A DNA stretch of 64,000 nucleotides from an uncultured Eubacteriales bacterium (GTDB lineage: Bacteria; Bacillota; Clostridia; Lachnospirales; Lachnospiraceae). Made by a program: the position numbers and the translations under genes. Below the pieces are notes generated by a model. It saw only the letters and a program-made list of their open reading frames with translations, did not search any database and was not told where the DNA came from. The stretch is from assembly GCA_900545175.1 (NCBI GenBank), contig UQYF01000006.1:1-64000 (forward strand), given 5' to 3'. This document shows, piece after piece, positions 44,414 through 53,384 of this stretch (the stretch's first letter is position 1; every line of letters begins with the position of its first letter).

Positions 44414-44902
44414 TTACCCCCTCACATACTTTACAAAAGTATACTCCAAATCAAAGTATGTCTGCTCCTCGCTCTCTAAAACAGACTTCCATTCAGGCAG
44501 CTTATCAAGATTAGGAAAATGCCTGTCCGCCTGATATGCATAGTTAATTTTAGTTATATGTGCAGTATCACAATAAGGAAGCAGTGCTTCATATACCGAC
44601 TCACCGCCGATTACATATACATCGTCAGTATTAAATTTCTTAAGCTCATCAAAAAGTTCATCAATGCTATGTACAATCATCGCATCTTTAACCTTTAAGC
44701 TCTTATCATTCGACAGCACAATATTGGTACGGTTCTTTAAAGGTATTCCGTTAGGGAAGCTCTCCAATGTCTTTCTTCCCATGACGACAACCTTACCTGT
44801 TGTTACATTCTGAAACCATTTCTGGTCATTAGGTATCCTCACAAGCAGATCATTTTTATAACCTATTGCCCAATTTGAGTCCACTGCAGCAATTATATTC
44901 AT
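44414..44902 (-). CDS. folA: Dihydrofolate reductase
   Basis: DHFR makes tetrahydrofolate with NADPH. The 162-residue protein has the NAIG-like WAIGYKNDLLVRIPNDQKWF start with its active-site Asp, the VVMGRKTLESFP NADPH loop and the VYVIGGESVYEALL motif. I start at the ATG at 44902 behind GAGG; the frame to 44929 begins with unrelated residues. thyA is not next to it. It lies between hflX and the AraC regulator. Confidence 0.95.
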   Translation of the reverse strand: MNIIAAVDSNWAIGYKNDLLVRIPNDQKWFQNVTTGKVVVMGRKTLESFPNGIPLKNRTNIVLSNDKSLKVKDAMIVHSIDELFDELKKFNTDDVYVIGGESVYEALLPYCDTAHITKINYAYQADRHFPNLDKLPEWKSVLESEEQTYFDLEYTFVKYVRG

Positions 44903-44986
44903 TTTATTCCTCATTTCCAGGCATTTCATGAAGAATCAACTTAAAAATATAAGCTTCTTCTCCACTAAAGCCTTTATCACAACTTT

Positions 44987-46243
44987 TCATATCTGACTGT
45001 ATATTTCGGAAGGAACATATGCCTTTACCATGATACCTGACTCTGTGTATTCCTCAGAGAGCAGCTGTCCGTATTTGCGGATTAACTGTATCTTGCCTGC
45101 CAAATCATACGTATACACCTTCTCGATATATACCTTCTGCGCCCTTAATATCTCCTCAATAGCTTCCTTAAGCTCCTCAAGTCCTTCTCCTGTCTTAGCG
45201 GAGCCATATATAACCTTCTCTGCCTTAAAATCCTTAGGCAGCTCATCAGATTCACACTTATCTCTTTTATTAAATAGTGTTATAACAGGCTTGTCACCTG
45301 CTCCAAGCTCTGCAAGCGTTGAATATACAACGTGCATCTGCGTATCCATCTGCGGACTTGAGCTGTCAACCACATGCACGATAATATCGGCATATTTCGC
45401 TTCCTCAAGAGTGCTCTTAAACGCCTCAATAAGATGATGCGGAAGCTTTCTGATAAATCCTACCGTATCTGTTATAAGCACATTCTGACCGCTCTCAAGA
45501 CAGATACCTCTTGTCGTAGGATCAAGTGTTGCAAAGAGCTTATCCTCCGCAAGCACTCCCGCCTGCGTCAGCTTATTAAGAAGTGTAGATTTTCCGGCAT
45601 TGGTGTATCCGACTATCGCAGTCACCGGAACCGAGCTCTTCATTCTCTGTGTTCTTGCAAGACTTCTGTGGCTCTCAATATCTTCAAGTTCTCTGCCAAG
45701 CTGAACTATCCTGTCCTTTATAAGTCTTCTGTCAAGCTCAAGCTTCTTCTCGCCCGGTCCTCTTGTACCGATAGAGCCTGCCATATTGCCGCCGACTCTT
45801 GACAATGAACTTCTAAGACCTACCAATCTTGCAAGACTGTATTTTAACTGTGCAGCCTCGACCTGAATTTTGCCCTCGCTTGTGACAGCTCTCTTAGCAA
45901 AAATATCAAGAATAACCATGGTTCTGTCCATGACTTTCATCATCAGCTCGCTCTCAAGATTCCTAAGCTGTGCCGGTGAGAGTTCATCATCACAGACAAC
46001 TCCTGTCGCTCCTATCCTGTCGGCTAACTCTCTTACTTCGTCAATCTTACCTGTTCCTATATATGTTCCCGGATGGATTGATTCCCTGTTCTGAATCACT
46101 TTCTCTAAAGTGACTGCGCCGGCAGTCTTTACAAGCTCTTCCAATTCATCAAGTGATTCCATCGTGTCATCATTCTCCGATGTGCATACACCTATAAGTA
46201 TAACCTTCTCAATATCCTTCGCTGTCTCTATAAGCTCTGCCAT
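44987..46243 (-). CDS. hflX: GTPase HflX
   Basis: HflX is a ribosome-splitting GTPase used in heat or antibiotic stress. The N-terminal ~180 residues form the HflX domain (HPGTYIGTGKIDEV, GPGEKKLELDRR), followed by a GTPase with G1 GYTNAGKS, G3 DTVGF and G4 NKRD, and a short C-terminal domain. 418 residues is the normal size. It lies 24 bases after the TPR lipoprotein gene in a long run of minus-strand genes. Confidence 0.95.
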   Translation of the reverse strand: MAELIETAKDIEKVILIGVCTSENDDTMESLDELEELVKTAGAVTLEKVIQNRESIHPGTYIGTGKIDEVRELADRIGATGVVCDDELSPAQLRNLESELMMKVMDRTMVILDIFAKRAVTSEGKIQVEAAQLKYSLARLVGLRSSLSRVGGNMAGSIGTRGPGEKKLELDRRLIKDRIVQLGRELEDIESHRSLARTQRMKSSVPVTAIVGYTNAGKSTLLNKLTQAGVLAEDKLFATLDPTTRGICLESGQNVLITDTVGFIRKLPHHLIEAFKSTLEEAKYADIIVHVVDSSSPQMDTQMHVVYSTLAELGAGDKPVITLFNKRDKCESDELPKDFKAEKVIYGSAKTGEGLEELKEAIEEILRAQKVYIEKVYTYDLAGKIQLIRKYGQLLSEEYTESGIMVKAYVPSEIYSQI

Positions 46244-46267
46244 TGCACCCTCCCATAGTCTCCTAAC

Positions 46268-47404
46268 TTACCTCGTACTCAAAAAATCATATTCATGCTT
46301 TGCAGCCTCATCCTTCGGATATGCCTTTAGATATTCTCCGAACTTGTCATACGCTGTTTCATACTGATATAAATATTCATAGCAGACAGCCTCATTGAAC
46401 ATAAGCTCTCTCTTTGCATCCGAATCACCGAGCGCAAGTCCGGCTGCAAAATATCCAAGCGCCGATTCATAATCTCCTTTATTCAGGCAATACATGCCAT
46501 ATTGATTGTATGCTCCAGCATCCGTAGGATAATTCTTCAGATACGTCTCATACATGCTTACGGCTTCCTCACTCTTTCCGAGCTTCTCATATGTCATTGC
46601 CAGATAAAATTCCGCTTCCTGCTTTCCTTCATCTATAGCCTTTGAAAGAAATTTCACAGCGTTCTCATAGTCATTTATAATATAGTATGTCTTTCCTTTT
46701 AGTAAATTATCCGCACCGTCAACATCAAGCGCTCTCCTAAGATATGACACAGCTCTGCTCTCAAATCCGGCTTTGTGAAGATTATAATAGATATTATAAT
46801 ACATCTCATATTCACTGCCGTAAGTCTTTAATGCTTCCTCATAATCTAAGACTGCTTCATTTTCCATTCCCTGAGCTGCATATATGCTTCCTCTGAGAAA
46901 ATACTGCTGTTCGGTATTATAATTCTTGCGTATCAACACAGTGTAGCTGTCTATCGCACCGGCATTGTCATTGTAATATGTCTGTAATGAAGCATAGTAC
47001 TGCAATGAATCAAGGTCTATCTCATCATAATTACTTATATTTTCGACAACCTTTCCGAAATACTCCATCGATGTTGAATAGTCACCAAGAAAATACGATG
47101 CCACTCCTATTCCCCACTGTGCCTCCTTAGACGACTTATCGTCTGTATATGCTGCCATAAATGCATTCTTTGCTTCCTCATAATTGCCCAGTTCGGCGTA
47201 TGCTTTTCCGAGGTTGACAGTATACTGCGCCGTTCCGTTCTGGTCTTTTTCTACTGCCTGTTCAAATGCATCGACTGCCTTCTCATACTCTGACTCGTTA
47301 TAATATTCTATACCTGTGTTGTTAAGCTGCTTGGCGCTCTTTCCGCATGAGCACAATACTGTGCTGCATATCGCCAAAAATCCGATAACTAAAATCTTCT
47401 TCAT
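46268..47404 (-). CDS. TPR-repeat lipoprotein
   Basis: The protein has a lipoprotein signal peptide with lipobox LCSC (Cys20) followed by about nine tetratricopeptide repeats covering the remainder (for example IEYYNESEYEKAVDAFEQAV and AYNQYGMYCLNKGDYESALGYF, key part NKGDYESALGYF). TPR repeats mediate protein-protein contacts, here on the outer face of the membrane. No enzymatic domain is seen. Partners are unknown; genes alongside are hflX and an alarmone synthetase. Confidence 0.88.
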   Translation of the reverse strand: MKKILVIGFLAICSTVLCSCGKSAKQLNNTGIEYYNESEYEKAVDAFEQAVEKDQNGTAQYTVNLGKAYAELGNYEEAKNAFMAAYTDDKSSKEAQWGIGVASYFLGDYSTSMEYFGKVVENISNYDEIDLDSLQYYASLQTYYNDNAGAIDSYTVLIRKNYNTEQQYFLRGSIYAAQGMENEAVLDYEEALKTYGSEYEMYYNIYYNLHKAGFESRAVSYLRRALDVDGADNLLKGKTYYIINDYENAVKFLSKAIDEGKQEAEFYLAMTYEKLGKSEEAVSMYETYLKNYPTDAGAYNQYGMYCLNKGDYESALGYFAAGLALGDSDAKRELMFNEAVCYEYLYQYETAYDKFGEYLKAYPKDEAAKHEYDFLSTR

Positions 47405-47485
47405 TTAAAAATCCCTTTCAAACATCTAAGCCCTTTACAGGCATTAAGTATAGTATAATCCAGACAGGCCTTTTGCGTCAATGCC

Positions 47486-48157
47486 TTATACCTCTATATT
47501 TTCATTCATCTCAATCTTATTTCTAATCTGCTGCATTCTCGCATCTAACTGGCTGATAAGCTCCGCACAGTAATAAAGCTGCTCCGATATATCCTCTGAT
47601 TTCTTTATATCCTTCTTATATTTAAGCTTGTGCTCAAGGCTCGCCCAGAAATCCATGGCTATTGTTCGAAACTGTACCTCAACGCGCATAGGCTTTTTGG
47701 TATCAGTAAGGAAAATAGGAACCTCAACAATAAGATGAACGCTTCTGTAACCGTTAGGTTTCGGATTCTTTATGTAATCTTTTATCGTGATAAGCCTTAT
47801 ATCGTCCTGCTTAATCAGATAATCTATAAGCTCGTATATATCATCCGGAAAAGAACATATAACTCTTATGCCTGCTATGTCATTGAGCTCCATCTCGATA
47901 TTTTCTACCGTAAAATCTATTCCCTTGCGGATAAGCTTCTCCATTATGCTCTCCGGAGTCTTGATACGGCATTTGATGCTCTCAAAAGGATTCCGGCTTT
48001 TCTTTAATGCAAGCTCTTTGTTAAGAACATCCAGCTTCGTCTTTACTTCAAGCATTGCACACTCATAATACATCATAAGCTCACGGAATTTTCTCACCTC
48101 GCCCGAATCGAAGTAGTCCTTAAAAACTTCAAGCTTATATTCATCCATAATCTCCAT
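47486..48157 (-). CDS. Small alarmone synthetase (RelQ/RelP-type GTP pyrophosphokinase)
   Basis: The 223-residue protein contains only the RelA/SpoT synthetase domain (PESIMEKLIRKG, DIAGIRVICSFPDDIY, NPKPNGYRSVHLIVEVP, EVQFRTIAMDFWASLEHKL), with no hydrolase or regulatory regions, as in RelQ/YjbM. It makes (p)ppGpp from ATP and GDP/GTP under stress. The first ATG (48157) has GGAGG 9 bases upstream. Tetramer-type RelQ is favoured by size, but RelP cannot be excluded. Confidence 0.93.
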   Translation of the reverse strand: MEIMDEYKLEVFKDYFDSGEVRKFRELMMYYECAMLEVKTKLDVLNKELALKKSRNPFESIKCRIKTPESIMEKLIRKGIDFTVENIEMELNDIAGIRVICSFPDDIYELIDYLIKQDDIRLITIKDYIKNPKPNGYRSVHLIVEVPIFLTDTKKPMRVEVQFRTIAMDFWASLEHKLKYKKDIKKSEDISEQLYYCAELISQLDARMQQIRNKIEMNENIEV

Positions 48158-48182
48158 CTATACATACCTCCATCTATACATA

Positions 48183-48824
48183 TCAGTCTGTCTTATTATC
48201 TGATATGATATATTTATCTATAACATTATCTGTCATCCATGTAATAACAGGCCCTAATGCGAGAGACATTATAATAGTTACCACGCCAAGCGTTGAACCT
48301 AGCGCCCAGCCTGCAATACATACAACAAGGTCATAGATTATTCTTATAACCCTGAACGGAACTTTTTTTATCTTGTCAGCAAGAATATATGAGATTGCAT
48401 CATATGGTGATGTTCCGAGTGAAGCACCCATATATGCTGACGCAGCCATTATAAATACGAACAAAGCCGGTATCATGACAAGTATTCTCACCGCCATGCT
48501 GCCAAATGCATCCTGCGCAATCCACTTATTGTTAAGCCATGTAAAAAAGTCAAAGCTGTATCCTACAAGAAACATATTTGCAAGCGTTCCCCACCCAATC
48601 TGATTTCTTGCAAAGATGAATACAAAAATAAACAAAAAAGAATTAAAAAGCGCCTGCCACGTTCCAAGGCTGATTCCCAAAAGCCTTGACATTCCGAGAT
48701 TGAACATAGTACATGGATCTGTGCCAAGATTAGTCCTGTTAAGAAATGACAGCGCCAATCCCATCATTATAACCGCACATACCACTATGACAAGCCTGCG
48801 TTTATCCACATTTTTAAATTTCAT
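48183..48824 (-). CDS. YczE/YyaS-like integral membrane protein
   Basis: The 213-residue protein has about five membrane segments and the TNLGTDPCTMFNLG and GTSPYDAISYILAD motifs of the YczE/YitT-related family. Function is not known; YczE-type proteins have been linked to antibiotic production and sulfur or cysteine uptake in some Bacilli. It lies 36 bases after the GTPase-NYN fusion gene and 25 before the alarmone synthetase gene. Confidence 0.75.
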   Translation of the reverse strand: MKFKNVDKRRLVIVVCAVIMMGLALSFLNRTNLGTDPCTMFNLGMSRLLGISLGTWQALFNSFLFIFVFIFARNQIGWGTLANMFLVGYSFDFFTWLNNKWIAQDAFGSMAVRILVMIPALFVFIMAASAYMGASLGTSPYDAISYILADKIKKVPFRVIRIIYDLVVCIAGWALGSTLGVVTIIMSLALGPVITWMTDNVIDKYIISDNKTD

Positions 48825-48860
48825 ATCTACAGATTCCTCCCGGATTTTCTTTCGTAAATC

Positions 48861-51527
48861 TTAATCTCTTACAATAATTCCATCCTTAAATACCGCATGG
48901 TCGCCTATATAATTTTTATCGCTTCTGTTAGAGGCAATATAATCCTCAGTAAGCTTCCTAGATGACTCCTCCACTTCCTTTTCAAAATCTCTTGATGATA
49001 GAAGGTGGCATCCCTGTCCTCTTATTATAATCTGCTCAAGCCCATCAGATGTGACAACTGTAATATCATATTTAGCACCATTTTCATGTGCAAAACGCTC
49101 AATAAACCTGTCAGCAGTTTCCGCCTCCTTCGTATACACAACATGTATATTATGATAGTCAAGATACTCTGTATCATGTCCCGGAATGCGGTATGCATCA
49201 AAAACTGCAATGAGATTGACTTTTTTTATTCCCTGATAATTGCAAAGCATATCCAAAAGCCTGCCTCTGGCACCGTCAATATTCACTGCAGCGATATCTT
49301 TTAACTGCTGCCATGCAAAAATAACATTATAGCCATCTATGAGAAGATATTTTTCTTTCTTAGGCTCAGGCTTCGGCTTTTTACCGGAAGTTCCATACTC
49401 ATATACCTGCGCCGCCCTACTGCTTTTCTTCCACTGTCTTACTTCACCCTTGCTATGGCTGTTCGCATGTGATGCCTTCGCAATTATCTCATCTATCTCA
49501 TCCGTTCCTAGTGCGTAATCTTCCTCGTCACTTCTGCCCTGATGCCTCCTGCCCTCCAGAGGATTTATAAGTGCAAGCTCTTCATCATTTAACTCTCTCA
49601 ATGTTCCGTCATCTAACAGAACCGCTTCAAGATGCATATATTCCTCAACCTCATCCCAAGGCACGACAAAACCGGAACCATGTGCACAAAATACTGATGA
49701 AGCCGGATTTGCGGTATCTGCCTCTGCGATATACCCCTTTTGTTCGATAACTTCATCGGCATTGTGGCACACATCATATCCATCGGCAAAAAGAGTGAGA
49801 TGTCCTTCACCTCTTGTATATGCATTCACCTCTCTCTGATAGTGTCTCATGCAGACTACAGGTGCCCGTCCTGTTAAAACGGCATGCCCATCGCTTATTA
49901 CAGGTGCATCGCAATGTCCCGACATGCGTTCAACATCTGTCATTGCACGCCCTAACAGATTCTGCGGAATATCCAATGTGAAGCTGTAATATGGCTCAAG
50001 AAGCACACTCGCTGCCTTCATAAGCCCCTGACGCACAGCTCTGTATACAGCCTGTCTGAAATCTCCTCCTTCCGTATGCTTCTGATGTGCGCGCCCTGTA
50101 AGCAGCGTAAACTTTACATCCGTAAGAGCCGAACCTGTAAGAACACCCTTGTGCTCCTTCTCTGCTAAATGAGTCATTATAAGTCTCTGCCAATTTCTGT
50201 CTAATATATCTTCACGGCACTCTGAGCTTATTGTGATTCCGCTTCCGCGCTCTCCCGGCTCAATAAGTATATGTACCTCCGCATAATGTCTTAAAGGCTC
50301 AAAATGTCCTATTCCTTCGGATCTGCCATTAACAGTCTCCTTATATACGACACTTCCCTCATCAAAATCTACATTGACATCATATCGGTCTTTAATGATA
50401 TTCTTTAGCACTTCCGTCTGGACTTCACCCATAAGCTTGACATGAAGCTCCGAAAGCTCCCCACTCCATGCTATGCTAAGCTGCGGTTCTTCCTCCTCAA
50501 GCTCTCTTAACGACAGCAAAAGCTTCGCCGGAGTGATATCATCTAAAGGCTTAATTCTGTAATCAAGCACCGGTTCTAGGACTGCGTGTACATTCCCATA
50601 TTCACAGCCTATTCCCTGTCCCGGATATGTCTTTACAAGTCCTGACACAGCACATATCATTCCCGGATACACGACATCACACGTCTCGTATCTGCTTCCC
50701 GAATATATTCTAAGCTGTGACGCTTTCTCATCGCCTATCATCTGCCTTACTTTAAGCACGCCTGACGTGACTTTCAGATATGTAAGCCTGTTGTCCTGCT
50801 CATCTCTTGAAATTTTATAAACTCTTGCTCCGAACTGCTCTGATGGATATTCCGGCATCACTGTGTATTCATCTAAAAGTGCGAACAGTCTGTCAACATT
50901 AATCATCTTAAGTGCTGAGCCGAACACACACGGAAATACCATCCTACGCTTTATCGCATCTGTAACAGTTAAATCACTTACTTTCCCATTTTCAAGAAAT
51001 TCATCCATACAATGTTCATCACACATTGCAAGATTCTCATAAAAATCCACTGCATTCTCATCAAAGTCCACACAACAGCCTGAAAGCTCTCTCTGTAAGG
51101 CTTCCATGATTCTTTCCTTGTCTGCTCCTATCTGGTCCATCTTATTGACAAATATAAATGTAGGAATATTATACTGCCATAACAGCTTCCACACTGTTCT
51201 TGTATGTGCCTGCACTCCATCCGCAGCGCTTATGACAAGCACCGCATAGTCAAGCACCGAAAGTGCTCTTTCCATCTCAGCCGAAAAATCCACATGTCCC
51301 GGCGTATCAAGAAGAGTAAAATATGTATTCTGCGTTCTGATTACCGCCTGCTTAGCGAATATTGTTATTCCTCTTAAGCGCTCCAATTTATCCGTGTCAA
51401 GAAAAGCGTCCTGATTGTCGACTCTTCCGAGCTTTCTTATGACGTTCCCTGTATATAAAAGTCCTTCTGAAAGCGTTGTCTTGCCTGCATCAACATGTGC
51501 AAGCATACCTATAACTATATTTTTCAT
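48861..51527 (-). CDS. TetM/EF-G-like translational GTPase fused to a Rae1/YacP-type NYN nuclease
   Basis: Residues 1 to about 640 are a ribosomal-protection-type GTPase: G1 AHVDAGKTT (10-18), switch 2 DTPGHVDF, G4 NKMD, then EF-G domains II-V. After a Lys/Ser-rich linker (about 640-725) comes a NYN/PIN-like domain (726 to about 865) closely resembling B. subtilis YacP/Rae1: LLIDGYNVIFAW, AVFDAY, KEAETADRFIE, TSDGLEQIII and GQGCHLLSSRDF carry the acidic active-site residues. Rae1 is an endonuclease that cuts mRNA in the ribosomal A site. The fusion (888 residues) suggests a GTPase that brings its own A-site nuclease to the ribosome; this function is inference. It is 3 bases after the pseudouridine synthase gene. 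Whether it protects from tetracycline cannot be told. Confidence 0.9.
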   Translation of the reverse strand: MKNIVIGMLAHVDAGKTTLSEGLLYTGNVIRKLGRVDNQDAFLDTDKLERLRGITIFAKQAVIRTQNTYFTLLDTPGHVDFSAEMERALSVLDYAVLVISAADGVQAHTRTVWKLLWQYNIPTFIFVNKMDQIGADKERIMEALQRELSGCCVDFDENAVDFYENLAMCDEHCMDEFLENGKVSDLTVTDAIKRRMVFPCVFGSALKMINVDRLFALLDEYTVMPEYPSEQFGARVYKISRDEQDNRLTYLKVTSGVLKVRQMIGDEKASQLRIYSGSRYETCDVVYPGMICAVSGLVKTYPGQGIGCEYGNVHAVLEPVLDYRIKPLDDITPAKLLLSLRELEEEEPQLSIAWSGELSELHVKLMGEVQTEVLKNIIKDRYDVNVDFDEGSVVYKETVNGRSEGIGHFEPLRHYAEVHILIEPGERGSGITISSECREDILDRNWQRLIMTHLAEKEHKGVLTGSALTDVKFTLLTGRAHQKHTEGGDFRQAVYRAVRQGLMKAASVLLEPYYSFTLDIPQNLLGRAMTDVERMSGHCDAPVISDGHAVLTGRAPVVCMRHYQREVNAYTRGEGHLTLFADGYDVCHNADEVIEQKGYIAEADTANPASSVFCAHGSGFVVPWDEVEEYMHLEAVLLDDGTLRELNDEELALINPLEGRRHQGRSDEEDYALGTDEIDEIIAKASHANSHSKGEVRQWKKSSRAAQVYEYGTSGKKPKPEPKKEKYLLIDGYNVIFAWQQLKDIAAVNIDGARGRLLDMLCNYQGIKKVNLIAVFDAYRIPGHDTEYLDYHNIHVVYTKEAETADRFIERFAHENGAKYDITVVTSDGLEQIIIRGQGCHLLSSRDFEKEVEESSRKLTEDYIASNRSDKNYIGDHAVFKDGIIVRD

Positions 51528-51530
51528 AAT

Positions 51531-52160
51531 CTAATTCTTCCAATCACCTGACATAAGCCTGTCATATTCCGCTTCTGTCAGTTTTCTGTATTCTCCAGGT
51601 TTTAAGCTGTCATCAAGCTTCACTCCGCCTATTTCAAGTCTTTTAAGATAGATAACACGGCAGCCTTCCGCAAGCATCATCCTCTTGACCTGATGCTTCT
51701 TTCCTTCATATATCTCAAGCGTTGCGGCAAATACCGGTCTGTTTCTGTTAAACTCATTATCTCGAAAACGTTTCTTGGACGTAAATCTTTTTTCAAAGTC
51801 TTCATACCTGCCGCGCTCCGTTATCGTCATAGCTGCGCCCTTAGTCGGCTTGTCCTCGCCTGTAAGCAGCTGTCCACCCTCAATCCTGTCTATCGCTTCA
51901 CTTCCTAGTTCACCTGTTGCAAAAAGGTAATACTTCTTAGGTGCATGGTGCTTCGGATGCATAAGCTTCTGGTCAAACTGTCCATCATTGGTAAACAGAA
52001 GCAGCCCTTCCGTATCCTTGTCAAGCCTTCCGACAGGAAAGAGCACATCTGCAAGCTCTTGCGGAAAATACTCCATAACTGTTTTCTGAAGATTATCCTT
52101 CCTGGCGGTTATGCACCCCTGCGGCTTATTCATCATATAATATAGTCTGTCCTGCAACAT
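51531..52160 (-). CDS. Pseudouridine synthase, RsuA/RluE type without S4 domain
   Basis: The protein of about 209 residues has the RsuA-family catalytic motif GRLDKDTEGLLLFTNDG with the catalytic Asp, plus YYMMNKPQGCITA at the start and QVKRMMLAEG near the end. It isomerises a uridine in rRNA. The usual N-terminal S4 RNA-binding domain is absent, as in E. coli RluE. I place the start at the ATG at 52160, directly after the U tract of the upstream terminator; a GTG at 52184 is in frame but sits in the terminator loop. It probably heads an operon with the GTPase-NYN gene. Confidence 0.88.
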   Translation of the reverse strand: MLQDRLYYMMNKPQGCITARKDNLQKTVMEYFPQELADVLFPVGRLDKDTEGLLLFTNDGQFDQKLMHPKHHAPKKYYLFATGELGSEAIDRIEGGQLLTGEDKPTKGAAMTITERGRYEDFEKRFTSKKRFRDNEFNRNRPVFAATLEIYEGKKHQVKRMMLAEGCRVIYLKRLEIGGVKLDDSLKPGEYRKLTEAEYDRLMSGDWKN

Positions 52161-52210
52161 AAAAAACACCAATCCTTTAATCACTATGAATGATTATAAC
52201 AGATTGGTGC
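52161..52210 (-). terminator. Terminator of rhaD overlapping the start of the next gene
   Basis: On minus GCACCAATC pairs with GATTGGTG, with an inner AATCA/TGATT stem, followed by TTTTTT that runs straight into the ATG of the pseudouridine synthase gene. The loop contains an extended -10 promoter (52193-52201). Confidence 0.8.
52193..52201 (-). promoter_or_regulatory. Extended -10 promoter in the rhaD terminator loop
   Basis: On minus TG-T-TATAAT (52201-52193) would start RNA about 25 bases before the pseudouridine synthase ATG. Such RNA lacks the 5' arm of the hairpin, freeing AAAGGA as ribosome binding site. No clear -35 is seen. Confidence 0.5.
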
Positions 52211-52250
52211 TATTATTTGTAGTTAATTTTTGTGTATATTTAATGAAATA

Positions 52251-53081
52251 TTACTTAATCTTATCATATAAGAACTGCTCAGGAAGAGTAACCTTAAAGT
52301 CTCTTGCAAGATGTCTGAAATCATCCGGCTGGATAGTCTGTAGCTTAGTAGGACTCATTGAAAGCATCTTGACAAGTATCTCAGCAGACTTCTCAACTGT
52401 ATGCATAAGACCGAATGTGAGGTCAAAATCCTCTCCTGCCGCAAACATTCCATGATGAGCCCATATAGCTACATCATACTTCTTCATAAGCTCGCTTGTT
52501 GCAACTGCAATGTCTCTTCCTCCAGGAACCATCCAAGGAACAACACCGACACCGCTAGGGAATACAACAGGACACTCTGTTGCCATCTCCCAGAGTTCTC
52601 TTGTGAATACCTGATCGTCAAGCGGAAGAACGAATGTAAGTGCTATAATGTTGGTTGTATGAGCGTGATATATTACTCTGTACCTTCCATCTGTAAGAAC
52701 CTTCTTAACTTCATGGTTCATAAGGTGTGAAGGAAGCTCACTTGTAGGTCTTCCGCCATTTACAAGACCCCATACTATACGATACTTCTCACCTGTACTG
52801 TCAATCTCTATCATGCACATTGAATCTTCAGGCTTGATTGCAACATTGCGGAAATACTTACCGCTTCCTGTTACAAGGAAATATTCTCCTGCAAGCTTAG
52901 GAACGCTTGTCCCGATTGGCTGCCACTCCTTAGGCCAGAGGAAACTTCTTACAGTGTCTACCTCCTCAGGCTTAACACGATATGAAAGGTTGCCTCCGTT
53001 TCTCTCATGCCAGCCCTGCTGCCAGCCGTCATCTGCCATTCTGATAAAGCCCTTCACAAATTCAGCGTCTAAAAAATTCAT
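52251..53081 (-). CDS. rhaD: Rhamnulose-1-phosphate aldolase
   Basis: RhaD splits L-rhamnulose 1-phosphate to dihydroxyacetone phosphate and L-lactaldehyde, the last step of rhamnose breakdown. The class II aldolase fold shows the zinc ligands in IYHAHTTNIIAL (His-X-His) and WAHHGMFAAGE, and the N-terminal GWHERNGGNLSYR motif. Length (276 residues) is normal. AGGAGG precedes the ATG. A candidate promoter (TTGACT ... TAAAT) lies about 190 bases upstream. The product fits use of rhamnose freed by the rhamnogalacturonan locus at 34.8-44.4 kb; rhaA and rhaB are not in the window. Confidence 0.95.
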   Translation of the reverse strand: MNFLDAEFVKGFIRMADDGWQQGWHERNGGNLSYRVKPEEVDTVRSFLWPKEWQPIGTSVPKLAGEYFLVTGSGKYFRNVAIKPEDSMCMIEIDSTGEKYRIVWGLVNGGRPTSELPSHLMNHEVKKVLTDGRYRVIYHAHTTNIIALTFVLPLDDQVFTRELWEMATECPVVFPSGVGVVPWMVPGGRDIAVATSELMKKYDVAIWAHHGMFAAGEDFDLTFGLMHTVEKSAEILVKMLSMSPTKLQTIQPDDFRHLARDFKVTLPEQFLYDKIK

Positions 53082-53286
53082 ACTAACCTCCTAATACTGG
53101 TGAATTGATAAATCAATCAAAATCAAACATAAAACAAATCAAAACCACATCTTGTATCTATACAATACTACTATTCAGTCGAAAAATAAACAACCATTTT
53201 TGCAAAAAAAATGTCTTTTTTTGCTTGTTATGTATTTATCAATAATATTTACAACAACAACCTTTTCAAAGTCAACAAAAAACAAT

Positions 53287-53346
53287 AAAAAGCCACACAT
53301 TGACTTATAACATATACCATATGCTTCCGCACAATATGTGGCTTTT
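53287..53346 (-). terminator. Terminator after the PocR-MCP gene
   Basis: On minus AAAAGCCACATATTG pairs with CAATGTGTGGCTTTT (one G-U), with TTTTTATTGTTTT after it. The remaining gap 53082-53286 is AT-rich and includes a GCAAAAAAA/TTTTTTTGC dyad (53202-53224). Confidence 0.8.
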
Positions 53347-53384
53347 GCAGGCTTCCTACTTCCGGCAAGTGATTTTATTATAAT

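Noticed and set aside
48861..51527. Acquired tetracycline-resistance gene (tetM/tetW type)
   Set aside because: The GTPase is diverged, carries a NYN nuclease domain and sits in a housekeeping run with local composition; no mobile-element genes are near.
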